A model generated the notes under the pieces. It did not search any database and was not told the origin of the DNA. It saw only the letters and a program-made list of their open reading frames with translations. This document shows, piece by piece, positions 23,501 through 36,488 of a stretch of DNA of 64,000 nucleotides (within the stretch, counting starts at the first letter, position 1; the number at the start of each line of letters is the position of its first letter). Location: positions 6,984,501 through 7,048,500 of the forward strand of contig NC_136016.1 in assembly GCF_048128805.1 (NCBI RefSeq), in the 5' to 3' direction. The stretch comes from Centroberyx gerrardi. Taxonomy: Eukaryota; Chordata; Actinopteri; Beryciformes; Berycidae. The position numbers and the translations under genes were made by a program.

Positions 23501-26500
23501 TTGCAGCTTGGAGGAAAATCCCACCCTTGGATACTTTTATACTGTTATATATCATCAATCTGTGATGTTCAATGCAGTCCAGGAGTTATTTTGTGATGAA
23601 GTGTTGTAATTTACCTTTTTGTTGTAACCAGCTTCCCTCAGCCTGCCTCATCTACTTCTACTTCACTCAGTGGTTTCCTAGAATGACTTTCAACAACCCC
23701 CAGAGAACAGGCGTGAACTTGATCCATTTAGCTGTGGGTTGTACGTGACCGGAGTAAAGCTAGCTTGATATTGGATATTCTGTGGATAGCCTATATTTTC
23801 GCAAATATTCAAACCAGTGGCTGTCCTTCCTCTTCCAGTAATCACAAATGTATTCATCAATGTGGTCTTACTTGTTTGCTTTACAAGTTATTGAAGGTGA
23901 AAAAACAATATCCACCAAATATCCAATATCAAGCTAACTTTAATCCAGGTTTTACGTGCAGGTGGAGAGAGTGACAGCGATCGTGATAACTGTCGTTACC
24001 AGTCGAGGAAAAGTTAGAGTCTCACTCCTTATGCAAAACACAACATGTCTTGAGGCAGTGTTGCATTCTGGTCTATTAAGGCTACCGTTGGTGGAGAAAT
24101 TGCTATCTCTTCCATTTCTATGATGGATTTCTCCCTGTTAAATGTCTAGAAAGTCTAGAAAGAAGCCAATGTTATTTGATTCTGAAGAGCTGACACCGTT
24201 TACCGTTGGATTTTTATCTCCTCTCAAACTCCATTGTAGCTGTGCTGCAAATATCTCGACGTGACATCACGTCGTCTACGTTTCGCTAGATTTTTGCTCA
24301 ATTATCCACGGAAATAAGACAAAATACACCAAACTACAAAATTTACCCAGGAATGCAAGGTACATCACCAATAGCTGTTTTTTAACAGTGTTAAAGTGTT
24401 TTAGGGTGGAGTTTTTCCTTTAAATAGCCTAGCCTAGCTTAGCTTAGCTCTTTAAATTGAGCTAGCTGGCAAATCTAACAGTATTTTTTCTGCATTCTAC
24501 TGCTTTTCAGAAACATAAGATTAAAAAAAGCATTTCAAGTGTTATTTTAGGTCAAAATTCTTTATCTGCAACGTCTCAAAGCTGTTGTGACTCTGAAGTG
24601 GTTTGTGTGCCTGTTGCTCTGAAGGAAAACAACAGGGGAGCACAATACAAGTAACACCGGTACACTGGCAGCGAGGAGGGAGAAAGACACCGAAGAGAAG
24701 ACCGAGGTTCGTTTACCTTCCAAAGGAGTGAGGTTAGAGCCCCCCTTTTTCCCATCCAGCCCATGCTGTGAGTACTGTTTCAGAAGGTTCTGAGCCTTGC
24801 GAATGGTCCCTGGTCCCATACACACACAGAGACAAAGTCCAGGGGCAGGGAGGTCCAGACAGCCAAGAAAACAGAGGAAGGAGGTGGAAGAGGGGGAAAA
24901 GAAGAAGAGGAAGAAGAGGGGAGAGCTAGGAAGTGAGTGATGAAACACCGACACCACATCCCTCCACCACCGAAACAGCCAGGAGAGGTGTGTGTGTGTG
25001 GGGTGGGGAACCACAGCCTAGCACCACAGCTACACAACAGAGAGAGAGCAACTACAGCACAGCTACATCAGAAAAACAAACTAGGGCCCATGTGCCGAAA
25101 CACACGATACCCGGTAATGTAAAGGCAGAATAAACAGGTTAGGTCAGTTATAAACACAAAACAGCCATCATAATTAATAACAGTCATATCCAGCATTATT
25201 ATTATTATTACCATACAATTTGTTACATGGTTTAGGGGTGCAAAATCTACAGTATATTTAAGTCTCAGGGACCACAAGTTAAACAAGACAATATTTTGAC
25301 GTTTGTTAGTGAGTTAGTAAGCATGTGGCACATTTAATATAAATTATTAATTATTAGAGCAGCTTATAGCTAGGTCTACTAATTTTGAAATGTACAACTG
25401 CCCTCACTCTGAACCGCCTCACTTTACAATGGCAGAATATCTCTTCTTTTTGCTAGGACTGGCTGAGTAACAAGTAGTTTGTCAGCGAATGCGTTGTTAT
25501 GGCATTTTAGCACAAGCAATAGCAAGACCGTGCTGTGAGTGCATGTTGACTTAATTCAAGTTCAAGCAGCGCTGTCAAAAAAAAAAAGGAAAAAAAGCCT
25601 GCTTTACCAACAGATTTGCGCCAGAGGAACCAGACTATTAGCTACTTATCCACCACAAACTCAATACTACACCCACTTTTGGCACAAAGCAATCACAACA
25701 CACACATCAAGCCTGCGAGACTAATTAACACAAATCAAGACACTGTGATAGCTTGACTCATCTATACTGGAAATAACCTAGTGTATCCCTCCACAGAAGG
25801 AAGCTACTTCTACTCTCTGCATCTGTTAATACGCTCCTACTTCTCATACGGAACATCGCTAAAAAAACACATGCTGTCACTTATGGCGCCCTTATTTGCC
25901 GTGAAATGTGGCGTCCGGCTGACGGAAGCAAGCGACGGCACGAGGCACACACTAAAGCTTTCTGTTTACCTGGGATGTAGACTGTCATCACAACATAAGG
26001 ATTATGAAAGAGGAAAGGATGAAAGGTTAGTTCGAGTCGTAAGATTGTAATTCACAGGGGTAAACAGAGGGGTGGTAGTGCACAATGGTTCAGTGATTAG
26101 GCTAATTATAGAGGAGTCCCTACAGTGGAACATGCACTCAGTGATTGCGGAGGATACTTGAAACTGAATAATGTGGCAGGATGGTCGCCTAATCAAAATG
26201 AATCTGAATGTTGCAGCGAAATAGATTTTTGTGCGTTGAATGGGTGCTGCTATCATGTAATAATCATCACTATTCAGAATCATGCTTATTTGATAGATTC
26301 ATCTGTAAAAGAGGGAAACGTAATCAGCGACTGGAGTGAAAATGATAATGAGTTGTGTTTGCGGCGGCGTGGCTGTACGCCTGCTGTGGCGGCGCTGACC
26401 TGGTCGCTTGGGAGCCTTTTTGGTGGGCGTGTCCTTGCGTTTGGTTTGGACGGCGGGCGAGTAGAGGATCCCAGAGGAGGCGCTGTTCTTGCGGAAGTGA

Positions 26501-29500
26501 TCCTTCAGGCCTTTGATGGAGCGATCCAGCTGGCTGGACCTGATCTGGAAGTACACGTTCATGAAGTCTGCAGGGCGGAGATGAGGAGGATGTTTAGTGT
26601 TACAACCACAACAAGACTGGATAATCGGCTGGGGTGGAAATCATTAATAAGCTTGATACGATATCGTTCCAATGACTTGGGCCACAATACAATAACTTTC
26701 TTAAAGTTTTCTGATACAGTCAATATATAAGGCAATATAGTGTCATTTATTATTAGGCTTATATTTCACCTGATTGCAGTAAAGAGCTGAAACAATGTCC
26801 CTTGTAAAATATGAAATGAAAAGTCACGAACATACAAGGCCTTCTTTAAAAAAAAAAAAATACAAAAAATACAAAAATAACAATACTGTAATGAAAGGGA
26901 TATCATTTTTCATTTTTATTTTCTAAAAGTCTGACTCTAGGTTTCAACAAATCAATGCAATATCATAGCAGAAAGCATTGTGATATTTATACTTTTAAGA
27001 GTTAATCTACCTGTTCTGAAACACTGTATCTCAAGTCATTCATAATCGCCTCACCAAAGGGAGATGGAGCAGAAATAGAAGTCATTTTTCTATGAAACAC
27101 GCAGCACAGTCACGGCACAGAGGACGGCGGGGGCTTCACGGGGAAGAATGACAAAAATGGATGCGAGTCGGCCCTCTGGAGTTCTCGCCTCTGCCCACTT
27201 GTCTCTCTACTGATTCATCCTCGCCACGGGCGCTCGCTGCCTCGGTCTGCCTGATAATGAGACACCCTGGACCTGGACTGACATCTCCTGCTGTCATTTA
27301 TTCATCTACACTCAACACCAGTTTTCTTGTCTCGGCGGTTGGTCAAGTGTGGACAAGAGCTATAGAAAAAAAACTAATAACCTTTCAAAATAGAACCTGG
27401 GTGCACAAGGCAGCTATTAATGCAAGCACTGGGATCCAGAGTTTACAGAATATGCTCCATAAAAGTCAAGCCAAAGTCCTGTGAATTTACATTTTTTTAT
27501 GATGCACTCTATTTTCAGTCTAACTACAGAAAACAAGACTTTTTTGATGCCGTGTTTTTTCTCTCTCTTGGAAAAACAGACTGCATAACCAGCAGCCATA
27601 AGAAAACAAACTTGACCCCCTGAACATTTTAAATCCCCTCTCTCTGTTTGTAGTCTGGAGTACAGGAAATCTAAAAGAGGAAAGGGGAAAAAGGAAGAAA
27701 ACCTAGAGGAGGAATGGCCCAAAGAGCGCAGCAGAGGTGGAGGGGGGGATGTGAGGAACCGTAAGACTAACTAACCCTGGTTGCGTCCGTATTCCACCAG
27801 CCAGCCGGAGATGCAGATTATGTCCTGGAGCACGGCTTCGGGCAGGTGTTCGAGCATCACCTCCTCCTGCACCTCCAGCTCCTCGTCCATACTGATGGCA
27901 TCCAGGATCAGGATGGGAGGGACTGGCTTGCTGTAGCGAGTCAGCAGGCTGCGGAACTCGGCCTCCAGCAGCTCCTTCCCCTTCTCAAAGCGCGCTTTCT
28001 GTGGTAGAAGAAGAATAGCGACAGCGACATTGGCTGTTTTCCTGGAAACTGTTGTTTTTATACCCTACGCACACAGTAACACCTACACCACCTGCAACAC
28101 ACACAGCTGGCTGCACATTATATTTGCAATGCAGGAATTAGAGGAAAATCCACTTTAAAAAATTACTTCCATAGCTAAATTAACTGTTTAATATTATGTA
28201 TACATACTGTATATGCATGGCCTTAGAGGGAAAGATTAATACTGTACCACTGTGTTGAGTTCTGGACTGTCAGGATTGTTGTCCTGGAAGTATTCCACAG
28301 CTTTCTGGATCTTAGCAATACAGGCAAGATACTCATCCAGTCTGCCTGTCGGTCTGGAACAGAGAATTCTTATTAGAGCTACAAACGACTTACTCATCCC
28401 CTCAGAATCCATCCCCCTCTCCTAAAAACAGGAGGTGGAGATCGGCATCATTGTTGGAAGCTCAAGTAAACTGTCAACTGAAACAATTTCTGGCAGATCA
28501 CAACATTCTAACAGATATACAGTCAAGTTTTAGAGCAGGGCACAGCACTGTTACAGCAACTATGCTGGTATTAAATTATATTGTCAATGCCCTGGACAAG
28601 AAGCAACATTGTGCTGCTTTATTTGTTGATCTGTCAAAAGCATTTGACTCTGTAGACCATGGACTATTGTTAAATAGACTAAGTGATATTGGAATAGGGG
28701 ACTCTATAAAATGGTTCAGGAATTATCTTACAGAACGCACACAATGTGTTTTTATAGATGGTCTTAAATCAGACTTTGTCTGTCCCCCAAGGTTCGATTT
28801 CAGCTCCTATTTTATTTTCTATATTTATAAATAACATTGGGAAGGACTTGCAAACTGCTAAATTGCACCTTTACGCGGATGATACAGCGGCGTACTCAGT
28901 TGTCCCTTCTCTGAGCCAAGCCATTAATGAGCTTCAGATAGCATTTCAACAGCTTCAAGTCTCACTACATGGGCTCAAGTTAGTTCTTAATACTAAGAAA
29001 ACCAAATTCATGACTTTTTCTAGGACTCGTTCCCAATCCCCAGGTAACACAAATCTCTACACTCTCAATGGGGACTCAATTGAAAAAGTGTCATCATATA
29101 AGTATTTAGGTATTTGGTTGGATGACAAGCTTTCTTGCAAAGTACACATTGAAAATCTTGTGAAGAAGCTGAAACTAAGGATAGGTTTTTATTTTCGAAA
29201 TAAGGCTTGTTTTGACAGGAAAAAACTTGTGCAGGCTACCTTTTTAAGTGTTTTGGACTATGGTGATGTTGTGTACATGCATGCTGCCTCTTGTACACTC
29301 CACCTTTCAGATTCTGTGTACCACAGTGCTCTACGATTTATAACCAATTCTGGTTCTCGTACTCATCATTGTACGCTTTATGATTTGGTTGACTGGCCGT
29401 CACTAAATCTACGTAGACAACTTAATTTGTATATTTTTGTGTACAAAGCCATGCTGGGTAAACTCCCCTCATATTTATGTAATCTCCTGACGCAGACCTC

Positions 29501-31023
29501 CAGCAGTATTCAGCTTCGTTCCACCAGGCGGCTTCCTTACCAGGTTCCAAGGGTTTGCACTGAGCTGGGGAAAAAAGCCTTCTCCTACTTTGCTCCCTGG
29601 ACTTGGAATAATCTGCAGAACATACTACATCTTAATAAACTAGTCCCCTTGGAAAAATGTAAAGCCATGTTAAAAGTCCTTGTAACTGTGAAATGCAACT
29701 GCCTTAATTGAGCTGGATATAGTCTCTTCCTTGTGTGTTTGATGTTTGTATTCCCTGTCTGTTGTGTTTTATTTCTATTTAAACTGTAACTGGTGTGCTG
29801 TCTTGGCCAGGTCTCCCTCGGTAAAGAGATTTCAATCTCAAGGGACTTCCTAGTTAAATAAAAAAATGTTAAAAATCATTGTGCGAGTCCCACAGAGCGA
29901 CCCGACGACGCGGCCGAAGTCTCACCCCTCTTTAATGATCCTGTCGGTGTCCTTGGCCACGTGGTAGTAGCTGATGACGTGATCCATGCAGGACAGGGTT
30001 TTGTCCACGTTCTCCTGCAGCCGCTGCAGGTTCTCCGTCTGTTTGTGGACCGGGATGATGGAGTTCTCCAGCTGCATCAGGCGGCTCTCAAACGAAGACA
30101 GGATCGAGACCTTTCAGGATAAGAAGGATGTCCATACAGGTCAAGAAAGAGAAACCACCTTGTAATATCCATCTTACAATTCACATTGCAAAGCAAATAT
30201 ATTTGTGCATGTAGGTGACGGTCATTCAAATATTCAGACACTGGAAATCTATTTTCTTCTTCTTTTTGCACTGTGGGCAACATGTATCTGCAAGTATATC
30301 CAAAATATATTTTGGCCACTCAAGTGTTTATTTTGAATGAATGTCATCTACATGTATAAATATATTTTTGAATAATTTAAAACATATTTCTAAACATACT
30401 TGAAAAAAGGACGCTAAGACACATCATTATGTGTATTTATGTGTGCCCAGGCTGCCTTTTAAGTATTCTTTTACCCTCAACTCCTATGTGGAGCTTTTAT
30501 TTGCAAACAGAATGGTTAATCGTTTGGAGAATCCCCTTTAATACTACATATCTCTACACATATTCTGAAGGATATGTGACATGTAGGCCTAGGTTTTGCA
30601 GCATGGGAATGTAAAAACAATGAATCATTCTTCATCTATGTCTTGGTCAGTGTGTTGCATGTTTATGTGAACATGAGATCAGATTTTTAGTGTGTTTTGT
30701 TCATCATACCATTCCCTTGGTCAGCTGATCACTCTTCTCCAGATTCTCCCTGATGAATGACAATGTCTCCTGCTCCTGTAACAGCACAATGAAAACAGGC
30801 AATGACACACTACACCCAGACAGTGAAACAGAAGTGAATAATTATGAAAACATGCAAGACCACTGCTTAATAGATGCTGTGCAAGTAACTGGTAAGCCAG
30901 TTTGTGTATTTTTTTTTTTGCCATAAAGCACCGCTGTGCTGCTCCCTCCCAGCCATGTCCGACCTGCTTCAGTTTCTCCTCTATCTCCCTCTTCCTGGCG
31001 GACGCGTCCTCGGTAGGAATCAT
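17561..31023 (-). CDS. exoc7: Exocyst complex component 7 (Exo70)
   Basis: Known role: exocyst subunit that tethers secretory vesicles to the plasma membrane; its C-terminal helical domain binds phosphoinositides. Coding exons, 5' to 3' on minus: 30964-31023, 30710-30775, 29926-30110, 28248-28353, 27776-27998, 26400-26567, 24717-24809, 23131-23199 (cassette), 22588-22733, 21777-21929, 21569-21667, 21361-21423, 21080-21146, 20099-20137 (cassette), 19586-19651, 19365-19485, 18660-18755, 18487-18550, 18317-18358, 18024-18157, 17561-17663. They sum to 2163 nt, or 720 residues with both cassettes and 684 without. Landmarks: N-terminus MIPTEDASARKREIEEKLKQ, then HVISYYHVAKDT, RKDTPTKKAPKRPG, KAQNLLKQYSQHGLDGKKGG, PEHHQKKTFDSLIQ, ISFTKNPEKY and the C-terminus ERLFDTSA*. 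These are near-identical to the mammalian protein. Intron 11 has a GC donor; the intron before exon 28248-28353 holds a LINE. All other junctions are GT-AG. Confidence 0.96.
18811..18940. repeat. Interspersed repeat copy (as at 40-168)
   Basis: Lies in the exoc7 intron between exons 18660-18755 and 19365-19485. It shares TTTACTGACRTCACGTKACA, ATGATTTC, TTGCTGCCA and TTGCCTA with 40-168. The end TGCAGCTTTAA recalls the TTAAAG ends of TTAA-type MITEs. Confidence 0.55.
20099..20137 (-). other. exoc7: exoc7 cassette exon, 39 nt
   Basis: Encodes VLGDTYNIPLDPR between LASQ and ETSSSAS. It is bounded by a minus-strand AG at 20138-20139 and GTAAGC at 20093-20098. Both neighbouring junctions are in the same phase, so the exon can be skipped without a frame change. 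A peptide of this kind is known from alternative EXOC7 transcripts of mammals, so alternative use is likely; the sequence alone does not show its tissue pattern. Confidence 0.85.
23021..23124. repeat. Interspersed repeat copy abutting a cassette exon
   Basis: Matches 210-290 through GTGTGCTGAGACA, GAATTGCT, CCATGAAG and TTCCTTCTCA...TGTTCCCCTC, but carries an inserted T-rich run (about 23065-23088). Similarity stops within a few bases of the 5' splice site at 23125-23130, so the repeat forms the start of the downstream intron. Confidence 0.55.
23131..23199 (-). other. exoc7: exoc7 cassette exon, 69 nt
   Basis: Encodes YDHDLRVKHHSDALTEKHGA and AA within G...G junction codons, between LTPLEG and KDDVLDIE. 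Splice sites: AG at 23200-23201 and GTGAGT at 23125-23130 on minus. Its length is a multiple of three in matching phase. Mammalian EXOC7 isoforms carry a similar peptide (GHDYDLRVKH...), so this is a conserved alternative exon. Confidence 0.85.
23512..24424. mobile_element. Fold-back, MITE-like element of about 0.9 kb
   Basis: The left end reads AGGAAAATCCCACCCT (23512-23527). The right end, reverse-complemented, reads TTAAAGGAAAAACTCCACCC and continues TAA (from about 24424). The ends match allowing one gap. Inside, 23759-23788 and 23909-23938 are inverted copies (27 of 30 bases), and the pairing continues weakly outward and inward. No transposase frame. It lies in the exoc7 intron upstream of the 69-nt cassette. 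No sure target duplication, so borders are approximate. Confidence 0.6.
24810..26399. other. exoc7 intron, no other gene seen
   Basis: Purine-rich near 24855-24935, with an ATT trinucleotide patch near 25195-25213 and otherwise unremarkable. Open frames at 24562-25014 and 26125-26730 are shadows or chance frames. Confidence 0.5.
28455..29874 (+). mobile_element. CR1/L2-group LINE copy in exoc7 intron
   Basis: 5'-truncated non-LTR retrotransposon, antisense to exoc7. It is flanked by ATCATTGT at 28447-28454 and 29875-29882, a likely 8-bp target-site duplication. The coding part shows FRAGHSTVTA, motif A ALFVDLSKAFDSVDH, motif B VPQGS, motif C LHLYADDTAAYSV, KYLGIWLDDKLSCKVHIENL and the C-terminal SYFAPWTWNNLQ, ending with a stop at 29709-29711. 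One frame break near 28784 separates two open frames (28451-28834 and 28758-29711); it looks like a 2-base loss before TCTGTCCCCC. The tail GAGATTTCAATCTCAAGGG forms a small hairpin before AATAAA. The YADDT box and the tail differ from the Rex1-like copy, so it is a separate family. Confidence 0.8.
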
Positions 31024-32460
31024 CTTGAGCAATCGTTGAAGCAATTCCCATTAAAGGACGGCCACCAGTGTTGTAAAAGATATTTATTTCACCTCTCTAG
31101 TCCACAAAATGACAACAACGACCTCCCAAATCTGCTGTTGTGGTTAGCTGGAGGTACCAACGTCAAGCCCACCGGATTATGCAAAAACACATTTCCGGTA
31201 AGCATTTTCAAAATAAACCCCATATCGTCGAACTTGTTGCCACGGTTGTTTTTTTTTTTATAATTATTTCCAACAAAACAAAAATTTAGAGAGGGATCTG
31301 CAGTAAGTAAAATGAACTTGTTTATTTCTCCCCAAAACTAATTTCCGTATAGCCACATATAAGCTTATGCAAAATGCCATATAAGGCTGTCAAAATCAAA
31401 GAAAGAAAGACTTCAGCACAAAACTTACACCAGACTACTTTGGATGGTGTCTACTATCTTGAAAACGTCCATTTTAACCGAAACCAGTGGTACAACTGCA
31501 CCTAAATGCTATAGAGTGGGAACGGGTCTGGCAGACTTGACACCGGGATGGAGCTGCCATGTGATTAAGCTTTTCTTTTGAACTATATGACAATCCATTT
31601 AATGGATATAGTTTAACGCCACATTTAATGTAGTGATTCTGCTGACTATTTGAAGCTGTTTGTTGTTGCCTCAAAATGTAATTGTTCCTTATTTAGCAAA
31701 AGTGACAAATGTTACGGTTTATTTTGAAGGCAAAATCGCCCGCCTTCCGGTATATTTCTGACCGTCTGTCGCTAGCTTGACGAGCTGGATAAAGGCGAGG
31801 CTTTCTCTTCCGCATCCGTCTTGTGACCACTGAGCTCCAATATAATACTTGCATGGCTCGGAACAAAAAAGACGCCATGTTTGTTGTGGCAAATAAACCT
31901 TTCCATTGCAATACTGTCATCTGTGCACTCGTGGTTATGTTAATACCTTGTAAACGCGACTAAAACACCCTGCGAGATCTCCAATATCAGGAGAACACAC
32001 CATAAAAACAAGTGATAGTTTATGCACGACCCTGATCTTAACATACCACTAGGTGTCACTGCAGTCTACTGTGGAGCAAAAGGAAAGATGTGAATACAAA
32101 TTCAACGTGCATTTCAACAGAAAATGGAGAATATCAGAATGGTTTTAAATAAAGACTGGCACACTGTTCGGAAAAATGTTACAAATGTATTTGCACAAAA
32201 AAGATGTTCCACATAGTTTCTTTACATAAATATTTACAAATGCATTGAATACTTTACACTGTTTTACAACCCTGTTTTACAACCCTGTATATTATACAAA
32301 CAAAAAAGTTGGTACAATATCTTTCAGAATCGGCATTAACCATTGTATCAAGAGTAATGTTAATAGGCAATGTAAAACAACAGACAAAAAATAAAGATAG
32401 CTCAGGGGGTTTGTGAGACTACATAGCACATGAGAAGCCCATCTGGAGAATACCCATCTC
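31024..32460. other. exoc7 upstream region and tvp23b downstream region
   Basis: The exoc7 5' UTR and promoter must lie here. A CTTCCGG at about 31743-31749 (CCGGAAG on minus) is an ETS-type site common in housekeeping promoters, in a locally GC-richer patch about 0.7 kb upstream of the start codon. Whether the promoter is there or nearer the ATG is inference. No open frame of interest. Confidence 0.4.
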
Positions 32461-32469
32461 TCTCTTGAC

Positions 32470-32690
32470 ATGTATCACCCTGGGCAGCAGGGTGGCAGAG
32501 TGAGAGGAGAGACCGTCATTAAAACCCTATCTCCGCTGCTATAGTATCCTTGACCAAGACACTGAATCCCTACCAGTTCACTGTTCCATAGCCGACCCTG
32601 ACCTCTGATCTTCCTGTGGGATGAGGGGGCAAAAAGATCATTTCTCTATAGGGAATGATAAATTGCATTACATTAAAAACAACAGAAATT
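32470..32690 (+). mobile_element. tRNA-derived SINE-like copy
   Basis: GGGCAGCAGGGTGGCAGAGTG at 32481-32501 resembles an RNA polymerase III A-box region. It is followed by TATCCTTGACCAAGACACTG, then GACCCTGACCTCTGATCTTC and a CCTGTGGGATGAGGGGGCAA-type 3' block ending near TATAGGGAATGATAAAT. This order is that of common teleost tRNA-type SINEs. Borders and target duplications are not clear. It may overlap the 3' UTR of tvp23b. Confidence 0.6.
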
Positions 32691-32814
32691 CCAAATCTTG
32701 TGTATTCACTTGAAGTTGAAAAAGCTTTCGTCCTATGTATCAATCTGCTAATAAAAGAATAGATACTATAGCATTAAGAATAATGCAAACATGTTCAAAT
32801 CGAAGAGCTGCACT

Positions 32815-35045
<2,231 letters not shown>

Positions 35046-36488
35046 GGTGAAATCTGAGCAGCTACTTCCTGGTTACATGTCACTGACTGGGTGGACTAAA
35101 GGTGGCCAGGACGCGCCTGTCTGAAATACCTCCGAAATAGTCTGGAAAAGCAGTTATGTGAGTTTGTTGCTTTTTGTGTATAAATATGCGACGAGGGAAC
35201 AAGCTGTCAGCCTTTAATTCTGACTGTATATTTGTTTACATGATTCCCTGGCACGCCCTAAATGCAGAATCTTGTAGTCTATCTCAATGTATCTTGTTGG
35301 CATTTCAGCTGTAGGGTGCATTCTGCACAAGAGTCCTTTATTTCAGTATTTCATACTTTATTCAATAACTGACTGATAGAACTCAGTGCTCCAGCCAAAA
35401 CGAATATCTCCCTACTACCGTTACCCTATTTATATATGGTCAGCTCAGCAGCGTGGCTCAACATTTGTGTTCCTATTTATCCATAGCAAAACTCACCTGC
35501 CCCCACACAACTGTGTCTTGAGGCAAAGGGAAAGGCTTTGACTAGTCTGAGTCAGGACCTGCAGCATTCTTTACACTCTAGATAGGGAAGGCCTAGATAT
35601 TCTACGTGTGAAATCCCATTCAGAAGCATTATTATGCAAGAGAGTATTCACAAATGAAATTGAAATTAAATATTGTGTAGAAAGAGTAAGAGAACAAATA
35701 TTTACATCAAATGAATTCAATTTGCTAAATTTGTCGCCATATTTGTTGAATTTTTGGGGTGCTACTTGCAACAATTGGCAATTCCAGTGTTTTCACATGA
35801 AATCAAATATATTGTCAGAATCAATAGCTGACAGTCTGTTTGATCATATTCATCATTTGATCGTTTGAATTCATTAATTCAATACATAATCTGCAATGAC
35901 ATTGTAATACATGTACAAAGATTACTTTGTACCTGTGTATATTTCTGTGTCTGTTGTAGTATGGCCCTTAAATTCAGTGTCTTCTAAATTGCTTCTCTGT
36001 TGGTTAAACTAGCCACTTCCTTGTTTTGTCTGTAATATAATCTTTTATTGGAGCTTGCATTGTGAACAGAAGCAAACAGGTTTTTTGCAAATGAAGATAA
36101 ACCTTTTTATTTGCATACAGTGGATAGCTTAGACATGAACTCTAAAGTCACAGTGTAATGAAAAGTAACAGTAGTCCCAAAAGTAAAGCCTGAATCCTTT
36201 CATGTTAGAATAATGCATAAGAAAAGCACAAATTTTTCATTCTTTGTTAGTTTTGTAAAATAAAAAAGGATATTACAAAAATAATAAAATGGACTGAGGC
36301 AAATAGGTTTAATAAAACACAACTAGGGCAAGTTTCCGCATTAGAATTTTAAACTTTTTCCTGAAAAATTCAGAGATCTAAAGAAGTCTGTTGTTGGCTC
36401 ATGAAAATATATATCCTCTTGTATTTATAGTACTCTTGCATTGTTGAATGATCACTTAATTGATCCAGGAAAAATTGACCTCTCGTTG
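35046..36488. other. Intergenic: tvp23b promoter side and trim16 3' side
   Basis: The minus-strand CCAGGAAGT near 35064-35072 is an ETS-type site about 25 bases upstream of the tvp23b start codon, suggesting a TATA-less housekeeping promoter. A minus-strand AATAAA at about 36105-36111 is a candidate poly(A) signal for trim16. No open frame of note. Confidence 0.4.

Noticed and set aside
24562-25014. 150-codon minus frame through exoc7 exon 24717-24809
   Set aside because: Only the exon part is real; the remainder reads through intron sequence.
26640-26720. Possible fragment of a hAT-like repeat (ATACGATATCG and GGGCCACAATACAATA)
   Set aside because: Resembles repeats seen in fishes but has no second end or duplication here, so not supported as an element.
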